Positions 8,680 to 16,588 of a stretch of DNA of 64,000 bases are shown here, piece after piece. The position numbers and the translations under genes were made by a program. This DNA comes from Falsirhodobacter sp. alg1 (GTDB taxonomy: Bacteria; Pseudomonadota; Alphaproteobacteria; Rhodobacterales; Rhodobacteraceae), in the NCBI RefSeq assembly GCF_000739715.2, contig NZ_BBJC02000001.1:342737-406736 (forward strand), read 5' to 3'. Numbering within the stretch: the stretch's first letter is position 1; the number at the start of each line of letters is the position of its first letter. The notes under the pieces were generated by a model. That model ran no database searches. It had not been told where the DNA came from and saw only the letters and a program-made list of their open reading frames with translations.

Positions 8680-9747
8680 ATGCTGTCGCTTACGCTTACC
8701 GAACGGCTTGCCCGCGGCCGCAGTGATCTGCGGCTTGGATTGCCGGTTGTGCTGGTGGAGGGCGGCCTGCATCTGGCGGTGGCCGTCGAAACCCTGACGC
8801 CGGAGCGGCTGGAGGATATGCGTGCCTTGGGGCCGCTGATTCTGGGCCTGACAGCACGGCGGGCCGAGACCCTGCGGATGAGTGTTTATGATCATGACGT
8901 CGCGCGTGTGCGGGTGCCGGATGGCGCCGGTCTGCGCTGGCTGCGGGGTGTAGCCGATCCGGCGGGGGATCTGGCCCATCCGATGAAGGGGCCGTTCGCC
9001 ATGCTGCGGGAGGGGTCTGCCGATGCCTGCCGGGCTGCGGTCGGTCTGGTCAAGACGGCGCAGCTGCTGCCTGCGGTGCTGATGGTTGCGGTTCCTGCGG
9101 CCGATCCTGCGTTGACACTGCTGCCCGCCACCGATGTGATGGCGGAAATTGCCCGCGCCCATGTTCTGGCGCCCGTGGTTTCGGCGCGGCTGCCGATGTC
9201 CGCCTCCGAGGCGGGGCGTGTGCATATTTTCCGCCCCGAAGATGACACGGCAGAGCATTATGCCATCGAGATCGGCCGTCCGGACCGGAATGCGCCGGTG
9301 CTGGCGCGCCTGCATTCGGCCTGTTTTACCGGTGACGTGCTGGGCAGCCTGAAATGTGATTGTGGCCCCCAGTTGCGGGCGGCACTGGCAACAATGGGTG
9401 CAGAAGGGGCGGGCATCCTGCTGTACCTGAATCAGGAGGGGCGTGGCATTGGCCTTGCCAACAAGATGCGGGCGTATGCACTGCAGGATCAGGGGTTCGA
9501 TACCGTCGAGGCCAATCACCGGCTGGGGTTCGAGGATGACGAGCGGGATTTCCGATTGGGGGCGGGCATTCTGCGCCAGATGGGGTTCGGGGCGGTGCGC
9601 CTGATGACCAACAACCCCGCCAAGATCCGGATGATGGAGGCGCAGGGCGTACGGGTGGCTGAGCGGGTGCCGCTACGCGTGGGCCAGACGGCACAGAATG
9701 AGGGTTATCTGGCCACGAAGGCCGCAAAATCGGGGCATCTTCTATGA
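8680..9747 (+). CDS. ribA: GTP cyclohydrolase II with a degenerate N-terminal domain
   Basis: A 355-residue protein whose C-terminal part (about 175-355) is GTP cyclohydrolase II, the first step of riboflavin synthesis. It has zinc ligands C215, C226 and C228 in CFTGDVLGSLKCDCG, the catalytic stretch YLNQEGRGIGLANK (249-262) and the NHRLGFEDDERDF loop. The N-terminal 170 residues look like a worn RibB (DHBP synthase) fold without the acidic active-site motif, so the 3,4-dihydroxybutanone phosphate must come from another gene. I chose the ATG at 8680, with GGGGGGAT just upstream. Earlier starts (8665, 8536) are open but poor. The stop overlaps the next gene as ATGA. Confidence 0.88.
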   Translation: MLSLTLTERLARGRSDLRLGLPVVLVEGGLHLAVAVETLTPERLEDMRALGPLILGLTARRAETLRMSVYDHDVARVRVPDGAGLRWLRGVADPAGDLAHPMKGPFAMLREGSADACRAAVGLVKTAQLLPAVLMVAVPAADPALTLLPATDVMAEIARAHVLAPVVSARLPMSASEAGRVHIFRPEDDTAEHYAIEIGRPDRNAPVLARLHSACFTGDVLGSLKCDCGPQLRAALATMGAEGAGILLYLNQEGRGIGLANKMRAYALQDQGFDTVEANHRLGFEDDERDFRLGAGILRQMGFGAVRLMTNNPAKIRMMEAQGVRVAERVPLRVGQTAQNEGYLATKAAKSGHLL

Positions 9748-10223
9748 TCCGCGTCACTTCTCGTGGTGTTCTGGCTTATGGTCGCCGCCTGCCCTGCACG
9801 ATCGGACGTTCCGGAATTACCGATACCAAGCAGGAAGGGGACGGGGCCACGCCACGTGGCACGCACCGGATTGTCGGAATGCTGTATCGGCCGGATCGGG
9901 TAAAGGGTGTGCCGCATTGGGCGCAGCCGATCGGTCCGCGTGATTTGTGGTCGGATGATTCCCTGGATCCGGCATATAACGGGCCGGTGCAGGTGCCGCA
10001 TGGATACAGCCACGAGGTGCTGCGCCGTGCCGACCCCATGTACAATCTGGTATTGGTACTGGACTGGAACATGCCGGCTGTGGCCGGGCGCGGGTCGGCC
10101 ATTTTCATGCACACCTGGCGCAGACGTTGTGCGCCGACCGCTGGCTGCGTGGCCATGGCCGAGGCGGATTTGCGCTGGCTGGCCGATCGGGTGGATTATG
10201 GAACCGAGGTCTTGGTGCCGTAA
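9744..10223 (+). CDS. L,D-transpeptidase (YkuD/ErfK) catalytic-domain protein without signal peptide
   Basis: A 159-residue protein made up only of a YkuD-type domain. The early strand GRSGITDTKQEGDGATPRG is the family's usual lead-in, and the active site is visible as GSAIFMHTW (H123) and PTAGCVAM (C135). Canonical L,D-transpeptidases have SHGC. Here the residues before Gly-Cys are Thr-Ala, a variant seen in a subset of the family. L,D-transpeptidases cross-link peptidoglycan or anchor proteins in the periplasm, but no signal peptide or membrane segment is visible at this N-terminus, so location and substrate are open. It is coupled to ribA by a 4-base overlap, and its last 28 bases overlap the convergent yggS-like gene. 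Confidence 0.8.
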   Translation: MIRVTSRGVLAYGRRLPCTIGRSGITDTKQEGDGATPRGTHRIVGMLYRPDRVKGVPHWAQPIGPRDLWSDDSLDPAYNGPVQVPHGYSHEVLRRADPMYNLVLVLDWNMPAVAGRGSAIFMHTWRRRCAPTAGCVAMAEADLRWLADRVDYGTEVLVP

Positions 10224-10867
10224 TCCCTTTCGCCAAAGATGGCGCTGCCCACGCGAACATGGGTTGCGCCATGGGCGATGGCCGTTTCGAAATCCCCGCT
10301 CATCCCCATTGAAAGAGAGGGCAGGCCATTCCGCTCGGCAATCTGGGCCAAATGGGCGAAATGCGGGGCCGGATCTTCGCCATCGGGTGGAATGCACATG
10401 GCGCCGATCAGCGGCAGGTCCAGCGCGCGGGCGGTGGCGATAAAGCTATCGGCATCCTGTGGTAGAATTCCGGCCTTTTGCGGCTCGGCGCCGGTGTTCA
10501 CCTGCACGAAAAGATCCGGACAGCGGCCAAGATCCTGTGCCAGCCTTGCGAGACGCTGTGCGAGGGATGGACGATCCAACGTATGGATTGCGTCAAACAG
10601 CTCCATCGCCGGTTTGGCCTTGTTGGTTTGCAGCGGGCCGATCATATGCACGGAAACCGGGCCGAACTTATCGCGGAAGGCGGGCCATTTGCCTTGGGCC
10701 TCCTGCACATAGTTTTCCCCGAACAGGCGATGGCCCGCGGATAGAACCTCTGCCACGCGCGCGTCAGGTTGAACCTTGGACACGGCGATCAGCTGGACGG
10801 ACCCTGCCGTGCGGCCTGATGCGGTTTCAGCGGTGCGGATGCGGTGAAGAATGTCATCATAACCCAT
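10196..10867 (-). CDS. YggS/PROSC family PLP-binding protein
   Basis: A 223-residue single-domain alanine-racemase-like TIM barrel. The PLP lysine is K31 in LIAVSKVQP. GENYVQEAQGK, HMIGPLQTNKAK, LFVQVNTGAEPQKAG, LSMGMSGDFETAIAHGAT and VRVGSAIFGERDY are the conserved family segments. These proteins (YggS, PLPBP, YlmE) control free pyridoxal phosphate and keto-acid/amino-acid balance rather than catalysing a known reaction. The C-terminus overlaps the convergent transpeptidase gene by 28 bases. Confidence 0.9.
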   Translation of the reverse strand: MGYDDILHRIRTAETASGRTAGSVQLIAVSKVQPDARVAEVLSAGHRLFGENYVQEAQGKWPAFRDKFGPVSVHMIGPLQTNKAKPAMELFDAIHTLDRPSLAQRLARLAQDLGRCPDLFVQVNTGAEPQKAGILPQDADSFIATARALDLPLIGAMCIPPDGEDPAPHFAHLAQIAERNGLPSLSMGMSGDFETAIAHGATHVRVGSAIFGERDYGTKTSVP

Positions 10868-10892
10868 GGGCTGATGATAAATCCTGTCCTCT

Positions 10893-10926
10893 CAAAAGAA
10901 AAGAGCGGGCGCATGGCCCGCTCTTT
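10893..10926 (-). terminator. Rho-independent terminator of the porin gene
   Basis: A 10-base stem (10901-10910 with 10916-10925, loop GCATG), followed on the minus strand by TTTTCTTTT. It sits 24 bases past the porin stop codon. Confidence 0.88.
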
Positions 10927-10948
10927 CCTGATTGTCGATCCGGATGGA

Positions 10949-11977
10949 TCAGAAGTTCAGACGGATACCGATGTCGGCAACAGTTTGACCTTGGAAGTCT
11001 TTGTCGATGATGTTGTCGGAGGTCAGGATACCACCGCGCAGCGAAGCGCCGCCGCCCAGGTCGTAGATTGCGCCAACGCCGTAGGACTCAAGGTTGTTGT
11101 CGCCTACGAGTTCGTCGTTACGAGCAAAACCGATGACCTGCGTTGCGCCGAAGGTGTAGTCAGCCGACAGACCGAACGAGCTTTCCACTTCTACGTCGTA
11201 ATCGCCAACTTCAACGATAACTTCATGGAACTCGGTGTAGTAGCCTTTCAGGCCGATACCTGCGACGTCGACTTCACCCGATACGATGACCTGCGAACCG
11301 CCGTAGCCGGACAGACCGTTGTTTTCAACGTTGCCGTTGTCCAGGTAGCCGATGCCGACCTTATAGTTGGCGCCGGAGTAGGCTGCCGCCAACGAGTATG
11401 CGGTGTCGCGGTCGTTTGCGTAGGTGATTGCGATCGGGTTGGTGTCGTCTTCGCCTTCGACCGTTTCGGTCAGGCCGAACTGACGGCTTCCGTCAGTCAT
11501 ACCGGCGTGGAATTCGAAGCCGCCCATGGTGTACGAGTACAGAGCGCCCGGACCTTGGTCGATCGTGTCAGCGCCATCGCCGTTGATGTACGGGATGTCG
11601 GTGAAGTCGCCGAGGCCGGAGTAACCGATTGCGGTCAGGTCGCCGAGTGCTTCTTCGGCAGCCGAAACAACGTCACCCATTTCAAGCTTACCGAAGGAGC
11701 CCGAGATCCAGGTGGTGCCGTCTTTGTCTGTGCTGGTGCCGAACGAGCTGCCGCCAGCCGATGCGCTGGCTTGGTCAGCACGGAACGTTGCGCCGAATTC
11801 CAGGCCGGTGTCTGTTTGGCCGGACATGTTGAACCGGACGCGTGCGCGCTCGGAGAACTGTACATCCTCACCATCATAGACAACACCCATACGAGCGTCA
11901 CCGGTCAGAGAGATTTCAGCAGCCGCGTAGCCGGTTGTTGCTGCGAGAATGGACGTTGCCAGAAGAAGCTTTTTCAT
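10949..11977 (-). CDS. Outer-membrane porin, Rhodobacter type
   Basis: A 342-residue secreted protein with a clear signal peptide (MKKLLLATSILAATTGYAAA, cleavage near residue 20). The mature part alternates polar and hydrophobic residues, as expected for beta strands (EISLTGDARMGVVYDG, ARVRFNMSGQTDTGLEFG, FEFHAGMTDGS). It is acidic, has almost no cysteine, and ends in phenylalanine (IGIRLNF), the signal for insertion into the outer membrane. It matches the general-diffusion porins of Rhodobacter and relatives, which form 16-stranded trimers. Its codon use is more biased (GGC, CTG, TCG, GTC) than its neighbours, as expected for an abundant protein. It is monocistronic, with its own strong terminator. 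Confidence 0.9.
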   Translation of the reverse strand: MKKLLLATSILAATTGYAAAEISLTGDARMGVVYDGEDVQFSERARVRFNMSGQTDTGLEFGATFRADQASASAGGSSFGTSTDKDGTTWISGSFGKLEMGDVVSAAEEALGDLTAIGYSGLGDFTDIPYINGDGADTIDQGPGALYSYTMGGFEFHAGMTDGSRQFGLTETVEGEDDTNPIAITYANDRDTAYSLAAAYSGANYKVGIGYLDNGNVENNGLSGYGGSQVIVSGEVDVAGIGLKGYYTEFHEVIVEVGDYDVEVESSFGLSADYTFGATQVIGFARNDELVGDNNLESYGVGAIYDLGGGASLRGGILTSDNIIDKDFQGQTVADIGIRLNF

Positions 11978-12213
11978 TTTTCCCTCGTTGTACCTTAAAA
12001 GGCTGACCCACCATTGAAGGCAGGACTAGTAACGTTTTCGCGCTGGATAATTTATAAAGCAAACAGAACGGATGCTGTTCCCATCATGATCACAACTGTG
12101 GTGCATCAATGTCACACTTTCGTCAGACCATAGTTTGCGCAACCTGAAGTTAAGACACTTGTTCCGGTGGGGCCTGTCGGGTAGACCGTAGTGAATACGA
12201 GTATGGGGATCGA

Positions 12214-12720
12214 ATGACGTCCAACTACTTTATGCGCACAGCCCTGTGCTGTGGCCTCGTCGTCGTTGTTGCCTCTTGTGGCAACAAGGAATCCGCAGAT
12301 GCGCAGCGCGCTGCCCTGGAGGCTGTAAAGCCCTACAGCAACAGCGACAGCACGATCGGGAACGATAACGGTGGTGACCAGATCTGGGATCTGTTCAAGA
12401 ATACCGATGATCCGAATGTCCAGATCGGCGTCAACAAATACATCTGGACTGCGTCCATGGATGTGTTGAGCTTCCTTCCGATCGAAACCGTTGATCCGTT
12501 CTCGGGTGTGTTCACGACCGGATACGGCACCCCGCCCGGCGGCGGTCGTTCCTATCGCGCCACCGTTTACGTGCAGGACCCGGCGCTGGATGCGCGGTCG
12601 CTGAATGTCTCGCTTCAGACCAGCGGCGGTGCGGCTGTTTCCGATGAGACCACCCGCGCGGTAGAGGATGCGATCTTGACCCGCGCCCGCCAGTTGCGGA
12701 TTGCCGACAGCAACCGCTAG
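12214..12720 (+). CDS. DUF3576 family lipoprotein
   Basis: A 168-residue lipoprotein. After MTSNYFMRTALCCGL comes the lipobox VASC with the acylated cysteine at about position 22, followed by a polar mature part. The core DQIWDLFKN and VNKYIWTASMDVLSFLP, with the later PFSGVFTTGYG, is the DUF3576 signature, a family of unknown function common in alphaproteobacteria and predicted to sit in the periplasm or outer membrane. A GGGGATCG site lies directly before the ATG. It ends tail to tail with folC, overlapping by 4 bases. Confidence 0.85.
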   Translation: MTSNYFMRTALCCGLVVVVASCGNKESADAQRAALEAVKPYSNSDSTIGNDNGGDQIWDLFKNTDDPNVQIGVNKYIWTASMDVLSFLPIETVDPFSGVFTTGYGTPPGGGRSYRATVYVQDPALDARSLNVSLQTSGGAAVSDETTRAVEDAILTRARQLRIADSNR

Positions 12721-14000
12721 GCGTTCTCGCGCAGGATTGCCCCTGCCAGATAAAGCGAACCGCAGATGAGCACACGTGCCTGCGGTTCGATCTCGACAAT
12801 CTTCTGCAGCGCCTCGGCGACCGAAGCGGCCTCGGTGGCCGGAATTCCGACAGAGCGGGCTGCGGCACATGTTTCGGCAGCGGGCAGGGTGTTCTGCTCG
12901 TTCGGAATGGAAACAGCCGTAAGGCTGGCAGTACATCCGGCCAGCGTCCGCATGTAGCCCGCGACATCCTTGGTATTCAGCATTCCGCAGATCAGATGAA
13001 CCGGGCGCGGAGGCATGGCGGTCAGTGTTGCCGCAATCGCGGCGCCGCCCGCGGGATTATGCCCGCCATCCAGCCAGAGTTCGGCCTGCGGAGCCACATC
13101 GATCAGCGGACCCTGGCGCAGGCGCTGCATCCGGGCAGGCCATTCGGCGCGCGTAACGGCAGCTTCGCATGCGGCATCATCGCATCCCATGTGGCGCAGC
13201 GCGGCAAGGGCGGCCCCTGCGTTCTGCAATTGATGGGGGCCGGGAAGGTTGGGAAGCGGAAGATCCAGCAGACCGGTTTCATCCTGGAACACCATGCGCC
13301 CACGTTCGGCCTGCACATGCCAGTGCTGGCCATAGGCCAGAAGCGGCACACCCAGACGTGCGGCCCGTGCCTCGATCACATCCAGCGCTTCGGGGGCCTG
13401 GGGGCCAACGATGCAGGGCACGCCCCGCTTCAGGATGCCGGCCTTCTCGCCTGCAATCTCGGTCAGCGTTTCCCCCAGATACTGCTGGTGGTCGATCGAC
13501 ACGGGGGTGATGATGGTCAGTCGCGGTACTTCGATGACATTGGTGGCATCCAGCCTGCCGCCGAGACCCACCTCCAGCAGCGTGAAATCGGCGGGGGTGC
13601 GGGCAAAGGCCAGAATGCCTGCCGCCGTGGTGATTTCGAAGAAGGTGATCGGATCGCTGCCGTTGACCGCCGAGCATTCATCAAGCAGCGCCGTCAGGAG
13701 ATCTTCTGAGATAAGGTCTCCGGCAATGCGGATGCGTTCGTGGAAACGTGCCAGATGCGGCGAGGTATAGGCGTGGACGCGATGGCCCGCAGCCTCCAGC
13801 CCCGCCCGAATCATGGCCTGGGTCGATCCCTTGCCGTTCGTTCCCGCCAGATGGATGACCGGCGGCAACAGGTTTTCAGGATTGCCAAGGCGCAGCAGCA
13901 GCCGGTGCATCCGGTCCAATGTAAGGTCGATGACCTTGGGATGAAGCGTCATCATCCGTTGCAGGATCAGATCGGAAGACACGGCTGCGCCTTTGTTCAT
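12717..14000 (-). CDS. folC: Bifunctional folylpolyglutamate/dihydrofolate synthase
   Basis: A 427-residue Mur-ligase-type enzyme that joins glutamate to dihydropteroate and folates. The ATP-binding loop AGTNGKGST is at 52-60, with SPHLARFHERIRI (80-92), the FFEITTAAGILAF stretch, LEVGLGGRLDATNVI and the C-terminal WLDGGHNPAGG. Length and motifs are those of a full enzyme. Its start codon overlaps the accD stop by 4 bases, giving the folC-accD order seen in many proteobacteria. Confidence 0.92.
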   Translation of the reverse strand: MNKGAAVSSDLILQRMMTLHPKVIDLTLDRMHRLLLRLGNPENLLPPVIHLAGTNGKGSTQAMIRAGLEAAGHRVHAYTSPHLARFHERIRIAGDLISEDLLTALLDECSAVNGSDPITFFEITTAAGILAFARTPADFTLLEVGLGGRLDATNVIEVPRLTIITPVSIDHQQYLGETLTEIAGEKAGILKRGVPCIVGPQAPEALDVIEARAARLGVPLLAYGQHWHVQAERGRMVFQDETGLLDLPLPNLPGPHQLQNAGAALAALRHMGCDDAACEAAVTRAEWPARMQRLRQGPLIDVAPQAELWLDGGHNPAGGAAIAATLTAMPPRPVHLICGMLNTKDVAGYMRTLAGCTASLTAVSIPNEQNTLPAAETCAAARSVGIPATEAASVAEALQKIVEIEPQARVLICGSLYLAGAILRENA

Positions 14001-14914
14001 GGGGCGGGGGGCGTAACGGGAGCAGGCTCCGGCGTCGGGGCAGGCAGATCCGCCTTCACCGCCGGGGGTTGGCCCGTCATCATCCGCAGGATCGTCACCA
14101 GCTCCTCACGCAATGCCTTGCGGTGCGTGACACGGTCCAGCATGCCGTGGTCCAGCAGGTATTCGGCGCGCTGGAAGCCTTCGGGCAGCTTTTCACGGAT
14201 CGTCTGTTCGATCACGCGGGGACCGGCAAAACAGATCAGCGCGTTCGGCTCCGAGATGTGCACATCGCCCAGCATCGCATAGGAGGCCGTGACCCCGCCC
14301 GTGGTCGGGTGCGTCAGAACGACGATATAGGGCAGGCCCGCATCCTTAAGCATCTGCACGGCAACCGTGGTGCGCGGCATCTGCATCAAGGACAGAATGC
14401 CCTCCTGCATGCGTGCGCCGCCTGCGGCCGAAAACAGGACCAGCGGGCGCTTCAGTTCCACCGCGCGTTCTGCGGCCGCCACGATCGCATTGCCCACATA
14501 CATGCCCATCGATCCGGCCATGAATGCGAAATCCTGCGCGGCCATGACCACCGGAGTACGGGCCATTTCGCCCTCGGCGACCAGCATCGCCTCTTTTTCG
14601 CCAGTAGATTTCTGGGCCGCACGCAAGCGGTCGGGGTATTTCTTCTGGTCGCGGAACTGCAGCGGGTCCACCACGGCTTCGGGAACCGAAACCTCGTTGA
14701 AAACGCCACCGTCAAACATTGCCTGAAAGCGCATGCGGGGTGTGATCGCCATATGGTGATCGCAGTTCGTGCATACGTTCAGGTTGTCCGCCAGTTCGCG
14801 GTGGAACAGCATCGTTCCGCACTCGGGACATTTGGTCCACAGATTCTCGGGCACCTCGCGGCGCGAGAACAGCGAATTGATCGTCGGGCGGACGTAGTTG
14901 GAGATCCAGTTCAT
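13997..14914 (-). CDS. accD: Acetyl-CoA carboxylase carboxyltransferase subunit beta
   Basis: A 305-residue beta subunit of the transferase that makes malonyl-CoA for fatty-acid synthesis. It has the N-terminal four-cysteine zinc ribbon (C29, C32, C48, C51 in CPECGTMLF...CTNCDHH), then the crotonase-like core with FSAAGGARMQEG, PYIVVLTHPTTGGVTASYA and FAGPRVIEQTI. The ATG at 14914 fits the family (MNWISNYVRP). An extra 38 codons upstream are open but unlike the family. It ends in a Pro/Ala-rich tail and overlaps folC. Confidence 0.93.
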   Translation of the reverse strand: MNWISNYVRPTINSLFSRREVPENLWTKCPECGTMLFHRELADNLNVCTNCDHHMAITPRMRFQAMFDGGVFNEVSVPEAVVDPLQFRDQKKYPDRLRAAQKSTGEKEAMLVAEGEMARTPVVMAAQDFAFMAGSMGMYVGNAIVAAAERAVELKRPLVLFSAAGGARMQEGILSLMQMPRTTVAVQMLKDAGLPYIVVLTHPTTGGVTASYAMLGDVHISEPNALICFAGPRVIEQTIREKLPEGFQRAEYLLDHGMLDRVTHRKALREELVTILRMMTGQPPAVKADLPAPTPEPAPVTPPAP

Positions 14915-14996
14915 GGCGCCGGAATGCCTTTCGTCGCGTCGGGTTGTTGGATGGAATATCCGCCGTTCGCGCAAATTGCAATTCCGCCTGTGAGGG

Positions 14997-15917
14997 TCAT
15001 CGGTGGTGCGGGGCCAAATGCACGGCATTCATGGTCAGCGTGGTGGTGCCCGGCAGGATGGCAAAGGTTTCGCCGCCGATCAGGATGGACTGGCCGTATT
15101 CGCCGGTCATGATCTGGATGTGGGGCGGAATATCGGTGTCATAGCTGATCTCGATCCGGTCGGTTGCCGCGTCAAAATCAGTGATGGTGGCCGGTGCGCC
15201 CGCGGTGCCGCTGCCGATGATGAACGTATCCTCTCCCTCACCACCGGTGCCGTAATCGCCCGACTGCAACTGCAGCCGGTCATTCCCCACGCCGCCGTTC
15301 AGAAAATCCTGATCCTGATCATTGCCGCCGAACAGATCGTCATTGCCGTCTTCGCCATCCAGCGTATCCGCGCCTTGCCCGCCCCGTAAAAGATCATCCA
15401 TCGAACCGCCTGCCAGCCAGTCATCGCCTGCGTCCCCGAACAGGCGGTCATTCCCCATCCCTCCCAGCAATGAATCCTGGCCCGCGCCGCCCCGGAGGAT
15501 GTCGGCCCCGTTCTGCCCTGCCATCCAGTCATCGCCCTGACCGCCAAGCAGGAGATCGCCGCCATCCCCGCCGAAAATGCTGTCATCGCCATCATCCCCC
15601 CAGACCGTATCGCGCCCCGCGTCTGCATGGATCTGGTCATCGTCATTGCCACCCATGATCAGATCGTCGCCGCCGCGCCCGGCAATCTGATCCGTGCCAC
15701 CTCCGCCATGGATGGTATCGGCCCCTTCGCCACCGGACAGCAGATCGCCGTCGTCGGTTCCATGCAGAAAGGAATCGAGGCTCTGGATGTCGCCCTCCTT
15801 TATCTCGGGCTGATCCGAGTCGGCGGGATCGTCGGTTTCCGGCGTTGCATCCGTCATGACGGCATCCGCTATTGCACCCGCCATAAGTGCGCCCACCAGC
15901 CCCAATAGCCCGATCAT
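14997..15917 (-). CDS. Membrane-anchored RTX (hemolysin-type) calcium-binding repeat protein
   Basis: A 306-residue acidic protein. Residues 1-20 form one hydrophobic segment (IGLLGLVGALMAGAIADAV) and then come about 35 acidic linker residues. After that, about 18 consecutive nonapeptides of the GGxGxDxUx type (such as LSGGEGADT, IFGGDGGDL, LLGGMGNDR) should fold into a calcium-filled beta roll. The C-terminal 75 residues (TFIIGSGTAGAPATITDFD..) resemble the end of other RTX proteins and contain the TDFDAATDRIEI cap. I chose the ATG at 15917 because AAGAAGGG lies 8 bases upstream. An in-frame ATG at 15944 would add VNRRRVPA before the hydrophobic segment. No enzymatic domain or type I secretion gene is nearby. 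Confidence 0.75.
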   Translation of the reverse strand: MIGLLGLVGALMAGAIADAVMTDATPETDDPADSDQPEIKEGDIQSLDSFLHGTDDGDLLSGGEGADTIHGGGGTDQIAGRGGDDLIMGGNDDDQIHADAGRDTVWGDDGDDSIFGGDGGDLLLGGQGDDWMAGQNGADILRGGAGQDSLLGGMGNDRLFGDAGDDWLAGGSMDDLLRGGQGADTLDGEDGNDDLFGGNDQDQDFLNGGVGNDRLQLQSGDYGTGGEGEDTFIIGSGTAGAPATITDFDAATDRIEISYDTDIPPHIQIMTGEYGQSILIGGETFAILPGTTTLTMNAVHLAPHHR

Positions 15918-16169
15918 TGCCGGAACCCTTCTTCTGTTAACCATAAATGGTATGAAAATCATGATCTTGTGCGTGATTTCATACCGGAACAGGGGCGTTC
16001 TGCGAAGGCGGTTTCCGAAGAGTCTTAAAAGATGATTAACGCAAAAACGCTTTTCTTATTTCCGTTTTTTTTGTATGTGCGCGCATCCGTCTGTTATGCA
16101 GGCGGGGCAAGGGCCTTGCTGGACGACATCCTGGCTTGCGCCGTCACACCCGTTATCAAGGAGATATCG

Positions 16170-16439
16170 ATGTCGATCACCGTTGAAGACAAGAACCGCA
16201 TCATTAAAGAATTCGGCACCAAAGAAGGCGACACCGGTTCGCCCGAAGTTCAGGTTGCCGTGCTTTCCTCGCGGATCGCGACCCTGACCGAGCACTTCAA
16301 GATGCATAAGAAAGACAACCACTCCCGTCGTGGTCTTCTTATGATGGTGGCACAGCGCCGCAAACTGCTCGACTACCTCAAGGCCAAGGACGAAGGCCGG
16401 TACACGACGCTGATCGGGCGTCTGGGCCTGCGTCGCTAA
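16170..16439 (+). CDS. rpsO: 30S ribosomal protein S15
   Basis: An 89-residue S15, matching the family from [16 protein letters not shown] to the end, including TGSPEVQVA and [22 protein letters not shown], the helices that bind 16S rRNA at the central domain junction. AAGGAG lies 6 bases before the ATG. It is followed by a terminator and then pnp, the conserved rpsO-pnp order. Confidence 0.96.
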   Translation: MSITVEDKNRIIKEFGTKEGDTGSPEVQVAVLSSRIATLTEHFKMHKKDNHSRRGLLMMVAQRRKLLDYLKAKDEGRYTTLIGRLGLRR

Positions 16440-16445
16440 GCTGCT

Positions 16446-16478
16446 AACGCGCCCCTTTCGGGGCGCGTTTCCGTTTTT
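16446..16478 (+). terminator. Rho-independent terminator after rpsO
   Basis: A 10-base stem (16446-16455 with 16460-16469) with a TTTC loop, followed by TTCCGTTTTT. It should end most rpsO transcripts before pnp. Read-through would allow an rpsO-pnp message, as in other proteobacteria. Confidence 0.82.
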
Positions 16479-16510
16479 CGCATTGTCCCCGCTGAGGTCC
16501 GGCGGGTCGA

Positions 16511-16571
16511 CAGCACCAAAGGACCCCGGGCGAACGCCGCCCGGACGCAAAGCCGGGGGAGGGTCCCTTGG
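16511..16571 (+). promoter_or_regulatory. Structured leader of pnp (likely autoregulatory)
   Basis: The segment folds as an outer stem (CCAA-GG-ACCC at 16516-16526 with GGGT-CC-TTGG at 16561-16571, two single-base bulges). This encloses a 7-base hairpin (CCGGGCG 16526-16532, loop AACGC, CGCCCGG 16538-16544) and the unpaired-looking ACGCAAAG. It ends 18 bases before the pnp start. In E. coli the pnp leader hairpin is cut by RNase III and the product is then used by PNPase to repress itself. A comparable role here is inference from position and folding only. Confidence 0.5.
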
Positions 16572-16588
16572 CCAGAACAGGAAATGAC

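Noticed and set aside
10844..11998. 384-codon plus-strand frame opposite the porin gene
   Set aside because: It mirrors a highly codon-biased porin gene, has no recognisable motif and spans the porin terminator.
15080..15720. Short repeated DNA units that could look like a repeat array
   Set aside because: They encode the RTX nonapeptides in frame, with degenerate 27-base units and no spacers, so this is not a CRISPR array or mobile repeat.
15991..16004. GGAAC...CGTT upstream of rpsO
   Set aside because: The spacing is only five bases, far from the 16-17 needed for an EcfG promoter.
16543..16554. c-di-GMP-I riboswitch suggested by GGACGCAAAGCC
   Set aside because: Only one strand of the core matches. 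The GGCAAACC partner and the tetraloop/receptor stem are not visible, so it is kept only as a note in the pnp leader finding.
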